Shown here piece after piece: positions 8,198-17,718 of a stretch of DNA of 64,000 nucleotides. Below the pieces are notes generated by a model, which was given only the letters and a program-made list of their open reading frames with translations, was not told the DNA's origin and did not search any database. Every line of letters begins with the position of its first letter. Position 1 is the stretch's first letter. The stretch lies in NCBI RefSeq assembly GCF_001282685.1, contig NZ_LN875035.1, positions 571,001 through 635,000 on the forward strand, given 5' to 3'. The DNA comes from Niameybacter massiliensis. Its GTDB lineage: Bacteria > Bacillota > Clostridia > Lachnospirales > Cellulosilyticaceae. A program made the position numbers and the translations under genes.

Positions 8198-8686
8198 CTA
8201 AATTTCTTTTATACCATGACCAATGGTTTTTACAACTAATTTTCCCGTTTCTGTATGTAACTCAATAGTCCGCCCGTAGTTCTCTCCAGTTTCTTCTCCT
8301 AAAAGAGGAATTTTATACAGTTCCAGCAGGGATTTAACAGCAATTGTATTACGTACACCTATTCGCATAGATTCATCCATATTAGGGAAAGAGAACATTT
8401 GAGCACCTCCAGCAATTTTTGCAACAAGACGGTGACGTTTTGCACCTTTAGCTTCCATTATACTAAGTAATGCTTTTACGCCTGTATCTGCAAACTTTGC
8501 TTCATTTTCATTATTTCTAATTTGAGTGCTATCTGGCAACATAATATGAGCCATTCCCCCCAATTGGATGGCAGGATCATAAAGTGCAATGCCAACACAA
8601 GATCCCAGTCCTAATGTAGTTAAAACTGCTGGTGCACTTGCTACATTAAGATCTGCCATACCAACTTTTATATAATCATTATTCAT
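8198..8686 (-). CDS. cheD: Chemoreceptor glutamine deamidase CheD
   Basis: Deamidates glutamines on chemoreceptors and stimulates the CheY-P phosphatase CheC. The active-site set is complete: T24, C30 (GLGSCVG) and H47 (GGMAHIMLP), with the same spacing as in the characterised Thermotoga enzyme. The length of 162 residues is normal. The gene start overlaps the 3' end of cheC by eight bases, which fits translational coupling of two physical partners. Confidence 0.96.
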   Translation of the reverse strand: MNNDYIKVGMADLNVASAPAVLTTLGLGSCVGIALYDPAIQLGGMAHIMLPDSTQIRNNENEAKFADTGVKALLSIMEAKGAKRHRLVAKIAGGAQMFSFPNMDESMRIGVRNTIAVKSLLELYKIPLLGEETGENYGRTIELHTETGKLVVKTIGHGIKEI

Positions 8687-9305
8687 AATATCTACCTAAA
8701 GAATCTGTTATACGTTCTAAAGAGGCTTGATTTAGAATCAGTATATAAGTTCCATTTAATAATTCTTCACTATCTTTAAATTTTGTTTCAATAAACATCA
8801 TGGCATTTTCTTCTTGTGTAAATTCTGTAGCTGTAAAGCTTAAAATAGCTCCTGCCATGTCAATAACCGTTTGAGGTACCGATGGTATCAGTTCAAGGTT
8901 AGCTAGTGTACTTAGAGCATTTAAATAAGCTCCTGCTAAAATATTCCCCGTCTCACTTAATACTGAGTAATCAAATTCATTAAAATCTGATTCTTCTTTC
9001 CATAGTCCTTCTTTTTGTAAGATACGCTTAACCAGTTCATAGGCACTATCTGCTTCTAATGCAAGTAAAAGCATGGCCTTTAATTCTCCATAAACTTCTA
9101 TTAACATTGCTGCAATATAGTTTTCTTCATCTCCAAGAACCTGGTTAAGCTCTTCAATTTTTTTGATATTAACCGTTGCAATACTCATATCCACGGATTG
9201 ACCTAGAAGTGTACTGAGTGATGTGACTGCATTGCCTGACCCAATATTTCCTGCTTCGCGAAGCATGTCTATTTTTTCAGGTGTGATTTCATTGAGAATG
9301 TTCAT
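8679..9305 (-). CDS. cheC: CheY-P phosphatase CheC
   Basis: Dephosphorylates CheY-P and forms a complex with CheD. Both phosphatase motifs of the form (D/S)xxxExxN are intact: D13-E17-N20 and S114-E118-N121. The 208-residue length fits the classic two-site CheC. It lies between cheW (18-base gap) and cheD (8-base overlap). A related domain with the same two motifs is present in FliY in this operon. Confidence 0.96.
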   Translation of the reverse strand: MNILNEITPEKIDMLREAGNIGSGNAVTSLSTLLGQSVDMSIATVNIKKIEELNQVLGDEENYIAAMLIEVYGELKAMLLLALEADSAYELVKRILQKEGLWKEESDFNEFDYSVLSETGNILAGAYLNALSTLANLELIPSVPQTVIDMAGAILSFTATEFTQEENAMMFIETKFKDSEELLNGTYILILNQASLERITDSLGRYYE

Positions 9306-9323
9306 TTTATGCTTCCCCCATTC

Positions 9324-9779
9324 TTAAACTTCGAATGCCTCTTCAATAATCGTTCCTAAGTTGAGTAAGGTTACAATCATATCTTCCTCTTTTAGTTTAC
9401 CAACACCTTGAACATGGTTAGCATTTGTTTTATCTTGCATATTGGGAACCGTTTCAATTTGTTCACTAGAAAGTTCAATAACCTCTTTTACTTGATCTAC
9501 AATAATTCCTATCATATCTTCATCTATTTTTACAATAATAATACGTGTGTCTTCATCGTATGCTCTTGCTTCTAATCCAAACTTTGTACGCATATCCACT
9601 ACCGGAATAATTTCTCCACGTAAGTTCATTACCCCTTTTATACAAGCTGATGCTTTAGGTACGCGCATAATGCTTTTCATACGTTCTATAATTTGAACAA
9701 TTTGTATATCTACTCCATAATATTGTTGTTCTAATTTAAATACAACAAATTGTTTATTCATCGTATACTCATTTTTCAT
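9324..9779 (-). CDS. cheW: Chemotaxis coupling protein CheW
   Basis: Adaptor linking the histidine kinase CheA to chemoreceptors. A single CheW domain fills the 151 residues, with FVVFKLEQQYYGVDI at the start, the VPKASACIKGVMNLRGEIIPVVDMR core split around residues 40-63, and a DQVKEVIEL segment. ATG start behind AGGGGGA. It sits 12 bases after cheA. No CheV is found in the window. Confidence 0.97.
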   Translation of the reverse strand: MKNEYTMNKQFVVFKLEQQYYGVDIQIVQIIERMKSIMRVPKASACIKGVMNLRGEIIPVVDMRTKFGLEARAYDEDTRIIIVKIDEDMIGIIVDQVKEVIELSSEQIETVPNMQDKTNANHVQGVGKLKEEDMIVTLLNLGTIIEEAFEV

Positions 9780-9791
9780 TCTTTTGTCCCC

Positions 9792-11840
9792 CTATACTAA
9801 AGTATTTACATCAAGAATAAGTGCTACTTCACCATTTCCTAAAATTGTTGCCCCAGCAATCATATTAATATGACTTAAGTATTTTCCAAGTGGTTTAATA
9901 ACAATCTCTTGTTGCCCAATTAAAGAGTCTATCATAAATCCTATTTGTTTCTCACCTTTTTTCACAATAACGATCATCATAACATCTCGTTCTTCTTGTT
10001 CAAGATCCAATAATTTGTGAAGCCTTACAATAGGAATAACTTCTTCTCTTAAAACAATAACTTCTTGATTTTGAACAAACTTAATCTCTTCTTTTCTTAC
10101 ATCTTCAATATTTTGAATATTATTAAGTGGAATAGCATATTTTTCATCTGCTATTTTAACCATCAATGCTTGAATAATAGCAAGCGTAAGTGGTAATCGA
10201 ACAATAAATTTACTTCCACGACCAATCTCCGTTTTTACTTCTACATGACCACCAAGTCCTGTAATCTTACTTTTAACAACATCAAGACCAACACCACGAC
10301 CTGACAAATCTGTAATTTCACTTGATGTACTAAAACCTGGTTTAAATAATAATTCTAATACTTCTTGTTCACTTAAAGCTGAGGCTTCTTCTCTTGTTAT
10401 AACACCTTTTTTAATACTACTTTCTCGTATTTTATCGATATTAATACCTTTACCGTCATCGCTTACTTCAATTACAACGCTGTTGCCATCTTGATAGGCT
10501 TGCAAACGAATTGTTCCTTTTGGATCTTTTCCAAGCTTACGACGCTCTTCTGTTGTTTCAAGACCATGGTCGGCTGCATTTCTAAGTAAATGAATAAGTG
10601 GATCACCAATCTCATCAATAACTGTACGGTCAAGTTCAGTTTCTTCCCCTGACATTACAAGTTCAATATCTTTTCCTAGTTTACGAGATACATCACGAAT
10701 CATACGTGGGAAACGATTAAATACAGATTCAACTGGAACCATTCTTACTTTCATAACTGCCTGATGAAGATTATCTGTAATACGTTCTAAGTATTCAATA
10801 GAATCATTATAGTTGGTTGCATGCTCATCTTGTCCATGGCCTTTTGCACCATCTAGTTGGGTTTTTACAATAATAAGCTCACTGACTAAATTCATTAAGT
10901 TATCAAGGCGTTCAATACTTACACGCACACTTTTATTAGCAACTTGCTGAGTTTTTGCAGCTTGCCCATTTTGTTGTTGTACAGCTGCTTGTTCAGTTTT
11001 TACTGCCTTATCACTTTCTGCTCCTTCTTCATCTTTTTGGCTAATAGATACTACTTCAGAACTATCACTTTGCTCAAATACCCCTATAGTAACTTCTTCA
11101 ACTTCCATAACATCTAGCATTTTTTTCTTAACTATTTCTTTGTCTTCTTGAGTAATAAAGACTAATGAAAAGCTTTCTTCAAACTTTTCATCTTCAATAT
11201 CCTGTACTTCCGGATTAGAATAGATTACCTCTCCAAGTGTTTCTAAATCTTTAAAAATAACAAAAGCACGTGCTGATTTTAAGACACAATTTGCAGAAAG
11301 ACGAATATTAATTTGATATACATTAAGCCCTTGTCTTAATGCTTCATCTTTTATATGTAATGGTGCTTCTGGTAAGTTCATTAAATCTATAGAAGTAACT
11401 ACTGAAGTTTCCGCTTGACTAGTTGATACAGCTGATTGTTCTACTTTTATACTTGCACTTTGATTAATAATACGCTCAAGTGCTTCCATTAAATCTCTAT
11501 ACTCTTCATGGCCTTCTTGACCTGTTCTTACAATCTCATCTACATAGTTTTCTAATGCATCTAAGCACTGGAATAATATATCCAGCATATCTGAATTCAC
11601 ATGAATTTTCCCACTTCTGATATCTGATAATACATTTTCTATATTATGTGTAAGTTTTTGCATTTTTACATAGCCCATTGTACCTGCCATACCTTTTAAA
11701 GTATGTGCTACTCTAAAAATTTCATTTAATATTTGAGCATCATCTGGTGTATGTTCTAAATTTAATAAATGCTCATTTAAGCTTTGTAAATTATCATTAG
11801 ATTCTTCAATAAAAATCTGTAAATATTGACTCATGTCCAT
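9792..11840 (-). CDS. cheA: Chemotaxis histidine kinase CheA
   Basis: Receptor-controlled kinase that passes phosphate to CheY and normally CheB. Domains in order: Hpt (about 1-105) with the phosphorylated histidine H46 in VAHTLKGMAGT; a response-regulator-binding P2 domain (about 165-255); an acidic and Gln-rich linker; dimerisation helices (about 305-370); HATPase (about 370-550) with the N box LLRNAADHGLE, SDDGKGI and GRGVGLDVV; and a C-terminal CheW-like domain to 682. ATG behind GGGGG. CheB lies four bases upstream and cheW 12 bases downstream. All key motifs are intact. Confidence 0.98.
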   Translation of the reverse strand: MDMSQYLQIFIEESNDNLQSLNEHLLNLEHTPDDAQILNEIFRVAHTLKGMAGTMGYVKMQKLTHNIENVLSDIRSGKIHVNSDMLDILFQCLDALENYVDEIVRTGQEGHEEYRDLMEALERIINQSASIKVEQSAVSTSQAETSVVTSIDLMNLPEAPLHIKDEALRQGLNVYQINIRLSANCVLKSARAFVIFKDLETLGEVIYSNPEVQDIEDEKFEESFSLVFITQEDKEIVKKKMLDVMEVEEVTIGVFEQSDSSEVVSISQKDEEGAESDKAVKTEQAAVQQQNGQAAKTQQVANKSVRVSIERLDNLMNLVSELIIVKTQLDGAKGHGQDEHATNYNDSIEYLERITDNLHQAVMKVRMVPVESVFNRFPRMIRDVSRKLGKDIELVMSGEETELDRTVIDEIGDPLIHLLRNAADHGLETTEERRKLGKDPKGTIRLQAYQDGNSVVIEVSDDGKGINIDKIRESSIKKGVITREEASALSEQEVLELLFKPGFSTSSEITDLSGRGVGLDVVKSKITGLGGHVEVKTEIGRGSKFIVRLPLTLAIIQALMVKIADEKYAIPLNNIQNIEDVRKEEIKFVQNQEVIVLREEVIPIVRLHKLLDLEQEERDVMMIVIVKKGEKQIGFMIDSLIGQQEIVIKPLGKYLSHINMIAGATILGNGEVALILDVNTLV

Positions 11841-11844
11841 AATC

Positions 11845-12450
11845 TTATTCCCCCATTATTGTTTTTATAGTCTTTGCAATTTCATCAACCGGTACAATGT
11901 AATTTGCAAGCTCTGCCTGTACAATTGCTTTTGGCATGCCAAACACTGTACTTGTAGTTTCATCTTGTGCAATAACTGTCATATTTTTATCTTTTTTTAA
12001 TAATTGAACCCCTTCTAGTCCATCGCTTCCCATCCCTGTCATAATAACTACAATGAGTTTCTGATGAGGAGGCAAGATTTGAAGTGAATTTAGCATCACA
12101 TTAACCGAAGGTTTATGCCCTTTATAAGCTTCTTCATCTGTTAAAATAAGTTCTAGCTGATTTACATTTCTAAGTTTTAATTGCTTCCCTCCCGGAGCAA
12201 TATAAACTGTTCCTTGTTGTAATCTTTCGTCACTCTCCCCTTCCTTAACGGTGAGATCACTTAATGTATTGAGGCGTTCAGCTAAAGATTTTGTAAATCC
12301 AGCTGGCATATGCTGTACCACAACATATGTTGCCGATAGCGTTTTATCTAAACCTGATAGAACTTTTGTTAATGCTTTAGGCCCTCCTGTTGAGGTCCCT
12401 ATCGCTACAATATATTCATAGTTCTTAATAGGATTTTGTATGCCTTTCAT
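11845..12450 (-). CDS. cheB: Chemoreceptor methylesterase CheB, catalytic domain only
   Basis: Removes methyl groups from receptor glutamates. The 201 residues cover only the methylesterase domain, with the catalytic triad S20 (GTSTGG), H47 (VQHMP) and D143 (MTGMGSDG). The usual N-terminal receiver domain of about 120 residues is missing: a full-length CheB has about 350 residues. The ATG has a good AGGAG site eight bases upstream, and the 112 bases before it hold no receiver remnant, so this is not a frameshift. Without a receiver its activity cannot be raised by direct CheA phosphorylation. No cheR is in the window. Confidence 0.93.
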   Translation of the reverse strand: MKGIQNPIKNYEYIVAIGTSTGGPKALTKVLSGLDKTLSATYVVVQHMPAGFTKSLAERLNTLSDLTVKEGESDERLQQGTVYIAPGGKQLKLRNVNQLELILTDEEAYKGHKPSVNVMLNSLQILPPHQKLIVVIMTGMGSDGLEGVQLLKKDKNMTVIAQDETTSTVFGMPKAIVQAELANYIVPVDEIAKTIKTIMGE

Positions 12451-12470
12451 ATTTGTGTCTCCTAACCTAT

Positions 12471-12499
12471 ATTATAACTTTATCATACATTGTCACACT
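12471..12499 (-). promoter_or_regulatory. Possible sigma-A promoter before cheB
   Basis: A perfect TATAAT (12471-12476) on the minus strand lies about 20 bases before the cheB start. The -35 region at 17-base spacing (AGTGTG, 12494-12499) is poor. It follows a terminator-like hairpin and could restart transcription of cheB-cheA-cheW-cheC-cheD-sigD. Confidence 0.4.
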
Positions 12500-12542
12500 G
12501 TTGCATAACATGTCATTTTTTATAGAGTGAGAGAGAAAGATG

Positions 12543-12577
12543 AAAAATTTGTCTTTTCGTGGTCATGACGAAAAGAC
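12543..12577 (-). terminator. Terminator-like hairpin at the flhG stop codon
   Basis: Perfect nine-pair stem GTCTTTTCG/CGAAAAGAC (12551-12577) with a nine-base loop, followed on the minus strand by AAATTTTT. It contains the flhG stop codon. The stem is only moderately GC-rich and the T run is short and displaced, so it is probably partial: a polarity step between structural and chemotaxis genes. Confidence 0.55.
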
Positions 12578-13426
12578 TTTTTTAAATTTATCTAACCAAC
12601 TCGTTTTTAAACTTCTTTCTGGTTCTGGCATATTCAATATAGAGCGTCCAATGGCTTTATAGGCTTCGCTTGCTGAACATTTTGGTGCATAATGAATCAC
12701 AGGCCTTTGATTTTTTACTGCTTCAAACAGTTTTGGATCATAAGGGATATACCCTGCATAACGAATAGATGCTTGTAAAAACTCTTTAACTACATAAGCC
12801 ATCTTTCTATATACATCATGTGCTTCTTCTCTATTCATTGCCTTATTAATAACAATATTAAATTGTGGTGTAAGTGAAAAATCTTTTACTAATGTTTTAA
12901 TAAGTGCATAGGCATCTGTCATGGAAGCTGGTTCTGGTGTGACTATAACATAGACTTCATCTGCCAGCTGACAAAACTTCAATACAATTTCATTAATCCC
13001 TGCACCTGTATCGATTAAAAGTAAATCTGTTCTTTGCTCTAGTTCTGTAAGTTGATTTGCAATAGTATCCATCTCATCTTGACTCAAAAAGAGCATATCT
13101 TTAACCCCTGATCCTCCTGAAATAAAAGGAATACCATATTGACTTTCACAAACTAATTCACTAAAAGTACACTTCTTATGAATAAGATGGGATAGATTGT
13201 ACTTAGGACGTTGACCTAATATAATTTCTACATTGGCTAGACCAAAATCTGCATCTAAAATAACCGGTGTTTTACCATATTCTTTTAAACTTAGAGCAAG
13301 ATTTGTTGTAAAATTACTTTTGCCTACGCCTCCTTTCCCACTTGTAACCGTTATAATTTTCATTTTTTGCACGGGCTGATTTTTTTTAGAAACTAAGTCT
13401 CTTAACGCTTGTGCTTGATCATTCAT
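12563..13426 (-). CDS. flhG: Flagellar number and placement ATPase FlhG (YlxH, MinD-like)
   Basis: MinD-type ATPase that works with FlhF to set flagellar number and position. The N-terminal DQAxxLR motif (D3-R9), known to activate the FlhF GTPase, is present. The deviant Walker A KGGVGKS is at 31-37, followed by DADFGLANVEI and LLIDTGAGI. The length of 287 residues is usual. It overlaps the flhF 3' end by eight bases. A hairpin covers its stop codon. Confidence 0.95.
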   Translation of the reverse strand: MNDQAQALRDLVSKKNQPVQKMKIITVTSGKGGVGKSNFTTNLALSLKEYGKTPVILDADFGLANVEIILGQRPKYNLSHLIHKKCTFSELVCESQYGIPFISGGSGVKDMLFLSQDEMDTIANQLTELEQRTDLLLIDTGAGINEIVLKFCQLADEVYVIVTPEPASMTDAYALIKTLVKDFSLTPQFNIVINKAMNREEAHDVYRKMAYVVKEFLQASIRYAGYIPYDPKLFEAVKNQRPVIHYAPKCSASEAYKAIGRSILNMPEPERSLKTSWLDKFKKVFSS

Positions 13427-14561
13427 GATTTATCCTCCCTAATAGAGCCTTGACATACTCATCACAATCAAACGTTCTAATATCATCTGGTACATTCTGT
13501 CCATCAGTAACATAAGAGATTGGACTTTTAGCATAGGCTACAATATTCATCAAATTTCCGATTTCATCCGTTTCATCTAGCTTGGTAATAATGAGTTGGA
13601 AGGATCCTGCAAACTCCTTATAAACATCTACAATATGTTTCACATCTTTATAATTGGTATTAACATTTAATACTAAGTAGACTTGCTTTTCTCCAATACT
13701 TTGTAGCAACCTCGCTAAGTCTTCTATTTGTTCTTTATTCTTATGAGAACGTCCTGCAGTATCAATAAAAATATGGTCACTATCTTTCCATTTTTCAAGA
13801 GCTACATCTAAATCATTCTCTGAATAGATGACTTCAATCGGCACATCTAATATTTCAGCATATGTTTTTAGTTGCTCAATGGCTGCGATTCTATAGGTAT
13901 CTGCAGTAAAAAGGGCAACTTTTTTTCTTTTATTCATAACATAATCTGCGGTTAACTTCGCTATCGTTGTTGTTTTACCAACACCTGTCGAACCAATAAA
14001 TACAATAACCTTTGGAAGTTCTTTAGATAGATTTGCAGTAGGCATGATTTCATCCATTTGCTCATAAAGTTTTCTAGCTACGATTTCTAAATTTTCTTCA
14101 TCTTCAAGTCCTGAGACAATATGAGCCACTACATCTTCTTGAATACCTTCACGGGTTAGCTTCTCTTTCATAATGTTGTAGAGGCTCCCACCTTGTGTAA
14201 TGCTTACTTGCGTCTTTTCACCTACTAACGACGTATCTCTCATAGCAACTTGCTTAGTCTCAGATAAGTCTTTAACCTTTGCTATATCCTTTTTGATAAA
14301 GTCTATTTGATTTTTTAGATAATCAAACATTCCTTTTGTTTCTTCTACATAGTTATCTGAAACGCTTGTTGGCTTTTCCTCTATTTCCTCTTCATCTTGT
14401 ACTGCAATGGTTATACTGCATGTGGGCTTTTTAAAAAAGCCCATCATACCTTGTTGTTTTTCAAGTTGTGTACTAATGATAACGGTATCTTCCCCGTATT
14501 CTTTTTTTATTTGCGCTAAAACTGTCTGTTCATCTTTTCCTTTAATTTTTAGTATTCTCAT
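13419..14561 (-). CDS. flhF: Signal-recognition-particle-type GTPase FlhF
   Basis: Flagellar-site GTPase of the SRP family. The 380 residues hold a basic B domain, a helical N domain and a G domain with P-loop GSTGVGKTTT (about 190), DTYRIAAIEQL, DTAGRSHKN and TKLDET. It overlaps flhA by four bases upstream and flhG by eight bases downstream, giving tight coupling. All GTPase motifs are intact. Confidence 0.96.
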   Translation of the reverse strand: MRILKIKGKDEQTVLAQIKKEYGEDTVIISTQLEKQQGMMGFFKKPTCSITIAVQDEEEIEEKPTSVSDNYVEETKGMFDYLKNQIDFIKKDIAKVKDLSETKQVAMRDTSLVGEKTQVSITQGGSLYNIMKEKLTREGIQEDVVAHIVSGLEDEENLEIVARKLYEQMDEIMPTANLSKELPKVIVFIGSTGVGKTTTIAKLTADYVMNKRKKVALFTADTYRIAAIEQLKTYAEILDVPIEVIYSENDLDVALEKWKDSDHIFIDTAGRSHKNKEQIEDLARLLQSIGEKQVYLVLNVNTNYKDVKHIVDVYKEFAGSFQLIITKLDETDEIGNLMNIVAYAKSPISYVTDGQNVPDDIRTFDCDEYVKALLGRINHE

Positions 14562-16597
14562 GATGCACTCACCATTCCTATAGATTGAATTTCAACACTT
14601 TGGTCAATTTCGTTATATGAAATAATGGTTAAATCAGGCATATACTGATTAATTAAATGCTTAAAGTAAATACGTACAATAGGTGATGTTAAAAGTACAG
14701 GTTGTAAGCCTACATTGGTTAGTTTCATCACTTCACGTTTTAAACTTCCCACAACATCTTGTAGTGTTCTTGGATCTAATGCTACATATGAACCTTGTTC
14801 TGTATGCTGAACACTATCCATTATCATCTGCTCTACAGCTGGGTCTAATGTAATAACCTGATTGGTTGGTTGTGTAAATATCTTTTTAGAAATTGCACGT
14901 GCTAATCCTTGTCTTACATATTCCGTTAATACATCTGTATCACGAATAGTGGGTGCATAATCAGCTAAGATTTCACAAATGCTTACTAAGTCTCTAATCG
15001 ATACCCCTTCAGAAAGTAGATTTGCAAGCACCTTTTGAATTTCTCCAAGCCCAAGTAATTTTGGTGTTAACTCACTAATAAGCGCAGAATGACTTTCTGA
15101 TACATTATCTAAAAGTGTTTGAACATCTTGACGACTTAATAATTCTGCTAAATGCTTTTTAATAATTTCTGTTAAATGTGTTGCAATAATAGATGGACAA
15201 TCTACTACTGTATACCCTTTAATCTCCGCTTTTTCTCTTTGTGATTCTGTAATCCAAAGTGCTGGAAGACCAAAAGCTGGTTCTCTTGTTTCAATACCAT
15301 CAATCTCATCTTCTACATAACCGGGATTCATAGCCATATAATGGTCAAATAGGATCTCTCCACGTGCAACTTCTGTTCCTTTAATCTTGATACTGTATGT
15401 ATTAGGAGGAAGCTGAATATTATCTCTTAACCTAATGATTGGCACAATTGCACCAAGTTCTAAGGCTATTTGACGTCTGATCATAACAACCCTATCAAAT
15501 AAATCCCCACCTTGATTGACATCTGCAAGAGGAATAATCCCATATCCAAATACAAGCTCTATTGGATCGACTTGTAAAAGGCCCATAACATTTTCTGGCT
15601 TTCTAATTTCATCTGCTAAAACGTCTTCTGTAGCAATTTCTTCTTCAACAGCTTTTTCTTTATTTTTATTCATTAGATAATACCCTAATAAGAGCCAAAG
15701 CCCTGCAATTGGTACTGTAAGTAATAAACCCATTGGTGTAAAAGCCCCTAGTGCTACAATAACAGCACCTACTATGTAAAGTACCATAGGTGATTGAACA
15801 ATTTGTCCAAACAATGCTTCACTCATAGGACCTTCTTGATTATTCTTCGTTACCAGTACCCCTGTTGCTATAGAAATAAAAAGTGCTGGAATAGCACTAA
15901 CTAAACCATCTCCTATCGTAAGAATTGTGTATTTATTAAGTGCCTCCATAAATGGCATACCTTTCATAGCAACACCTAAAATAATACCTCCACCAATATT
16001 AATAAAGGAAATAATAAGCCCTGCAACAGCATCATTCTTTACAAATTTTGATGCCCCATCCATTGCTCCGAAGAAGCTTGCTTCATCTTGTATTTTTTGT
16101 CTTCGCATTTTAGCTGTGGTCTCATCAATAAACCCTGAATTAAGATCTGCATCAATAGCCATTTGCTTACCTGGCATCGCATCTAAAGTAAAACGTGCAG
16201 ATACTTCAGCTACACGCTCAGAGCCTTTTGTAATAACTAAAAAGTTAATAATAGAAATAATGAGGAAGATAATCGCTCCAATGATTATGTCCCCACCTGC
16301 TACGAATGATCCAAATGCATCGACTACCGCCCCTGCGTCTGCATCTCTTAAAATAAGCCTTGTTGAAGAAATATTAAGACCTAATCTAAATACAGTTGTA
16401 ATTAATAATATGGTAGGAAATAGAGATAAATCTAAGGCTTCTTTTGAAAAGAGTGCACTTAATAAGAGCATGGCCGCAATTGAAATATTAAGGATTAAAA
16501 AGATACTAAGTATCCACTCTGGTAGTGGAATAATAATTAAAAATAAAATCCCAACTACGAATAATCCTAATATAATATCTCCGGATTTAAATTTCAC
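14558..16597 (-). CDS. flhA: Flagellar export gate protein FlhA
   Basis: Core of the flagellar type III export gate; the membrane part conducts protons and the cytoplasmic ring docks substrates and chaperones. About eight membrane helices fill residues 1-310, with the FHIPEP-family signature (SARFTLDAMPGKQMAIDAD) between helices near residues 140-160. The cytoplasmic domain runs from about 330 to 679. Normal length. It overlaps flhB by one base and flhF by four. Confidence 0.98.
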   Translation of the reverse strand: MKFKSGDIILGLFVVGILFLIIIPLPEWILSIFLILNISIAAMLLLSALFSKEALDLSLFPTILLITTVFRLGLNISSTRLILRDADAGAVVDAFGSFVAGGDIIIGAIIFLIISIINFLVITKGSERVAEVSARFTLDAMPGKQMAIDADLNSGFIDETTAKMRRQKIQDEASFFGAMDGASKFVKNDAVAGLIISFINIGGGIILGVAMKGMPFMEALNKYTILTIGDGLVSAIPALFISIATGVLVTKNNQEGPMSEALFGQIVQSPMVLYIVGAVIVALGAFTPMGLLLTVPIAGLWLLLGYYLMNKNKEKAVEEEIATEDVLADEIRKPENVMGLLQVDPIELVFGYGIIPLADVNQGGDLFDRVVMIRRQIALELGAIVPIIRLRDNIQLPPNTYSIKIKGTEVARGEILFDHYMAMNPGYVEDEIDGIETREPAFGLPALWITESQREKAEIKGYTVVDCPSIIATHLTEIIKKHLAELLSRQDVQTLLDNVSESHSALISELTPKLLGLGEIQKVLANLLSEGVSIRDLVSICEILADYAPTIRDTDVLTEYVRQGLARAISKKIFTQPTNQVITLDPAVEQMIMDSVQHTEQGSYVALDPRTLQDVVGSLKREVMKLTNVGLQPVLLTSPIVRIYFKHLINQYMPDLTIISYNEIDQSVEIQSIGMVSAS

Positions 16598-17718
16598 TAG
16601 TTTTTCCTCCTACTTTTCTTTTGCTTATCTAAGCTATAAACAAAGGCTAAAACTTCAGCTACGGCATTATAGAGCTCTGCTGGAATTTGTTGTCCTAAGT
16701 CTACTGTATAGTATAGGGCTCTGGCCAAAGGTCTATTTTCTACAATTTCAACATGATGTTCTTTTGCCTTTTCCTTAATTTTAGCTGCTACATAATCTAC
16801 CCCTTTGGCTACAACTATAGGTGCCACATTTTTTTCTGGATCATATTGAATAGCTATAGCAAAATGTGTTGGGTTTGTAATGATAACATCTGCTTCTGGA
16901 ATAGATTGCATCATTCGTTTCATAGACATCTCACGCATCTTTTGTTTAATTTTACCTTTAACCTGAGGATCTCCCTCTGCTTGTTTATATTCATCTTTAA
17001 TCTCTTGTTTCGTCATTTTTAAGCTATCTTCATGTTTATACTTCTGATAACCATAATCAACAATAGCTACAAAAATAAAAGCGCCGCCTACATAAAATCC
17101 TACTTTTAATAAAACACCAGCTGTATTTGTTAAAATCTGCATCATTGTCATATCATAAAATTTATAGAATACATTAATCTCATCTTTTATAACCATAAGA
17201 AAAATACTTCCTAAGAAAATAACTTTTGCTATACTTTTTAAAAGTTCAACTAACATATCTTTAGATACGATACGCTTTAAACCGTTCAGTGGATTCATTT
17301 TATTAAACTTTGGCGCTAGCGGTTTAAATGTAGGTTTATAACCTACCTGTCCTATAGACACAACCAATGCGGCAACAAATAATAAAAGCCATAACGGTCC
17401 ACTTATAATAATAATCTGTATAATGCCTTGCCCTATTACCTTCAAAAGACTACTTCCTTCAAAATTTTGTAGAAGTTCTGGAATAGCGGTAAAACTTTTT
17501 GTAAGCCCTTGATTAAATTGGTTCATATAATAATCACCAAGAAACTTCATACCTGCAAAAAAGGCTAAAAGTAGAAAGGCTGTATTAAGTTCTGTACTTT
17601 TAGCAACCTGCCCCTTTTTTCTTGCATCTTCACGCTTTTTAGGTGTTGCTTTTTCTGTCCTACCATCTGACTCTGCCCCAAAAAATTGTAAGTCTAAATT
17701 CATCCTTATATTCGTCAT
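16597..17718 (-). CDS. flhB: Flagellar export switch protein FlhB
   Basis: Export-gate component that switches specificity from hook to filament proteins. Four membrane helices in the first 225 residues, then a cytoplasmic domain with the self-cleavage motif NPTH at 282-285. The 373-residue length is typical. The start overlaps the fliR stop by four bases; the ribosome binding site is weak, so translation is probably coupled to fliR. A second FlhB-C-terminal-like gene appears at the right edge of the window. Confidence 0.97.
   Translation of the reverse strand: MTNIRMNLDLQFFGAESDGRTEKATPKKREDARKKGQVAKSTELNTAFLLLAFFAGMKFLGDYYMNQFNQGLTKSFTAIPELLQNFEGSSLLKVIGQGIIQIIIISGPLWLLLFVAALVVSIGQVGYKPTFKPLAPKFNKMNPLNGLKRIVSKDMLVELLKSIAKVIFLGSIFLMVIKDEINVFYKFYDMTMMQILTNTAGVLLKVGFYVGGAFIFVAIVDYGYQKYKHEDSLKMTKQEIKDEYKQAEGDPQVKGKIKQKMREMSMKRMMQSIPEADVIITNPTHFAIAIQYDPEKNVAPIVVAKGVDYVAAKIKEKAKEHHVEIVENRPLARALYYTVDLGQQIPAELYNAVAEVLAFVYSLDKQKKSRRKN

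Noticed and set aside
12451-12562. Idea that cheB is frameshifted and its receiver lies upstream
   Set aside because: The 112 bases before cheB contain a hairpin and promoter-like elements, not coding sequence for a receiver, and flhG ends right before.
15927-16778. 283-residue open frame on the plus strand opposite flhA and flhB
   Set aside because: It is antisense to two intact, well-conserved export-gate genes, has a Ser/Ile/Pro-rich composition typical of mirrored hydrophobic coding sequence, and no ribosome binding site or family likeness.
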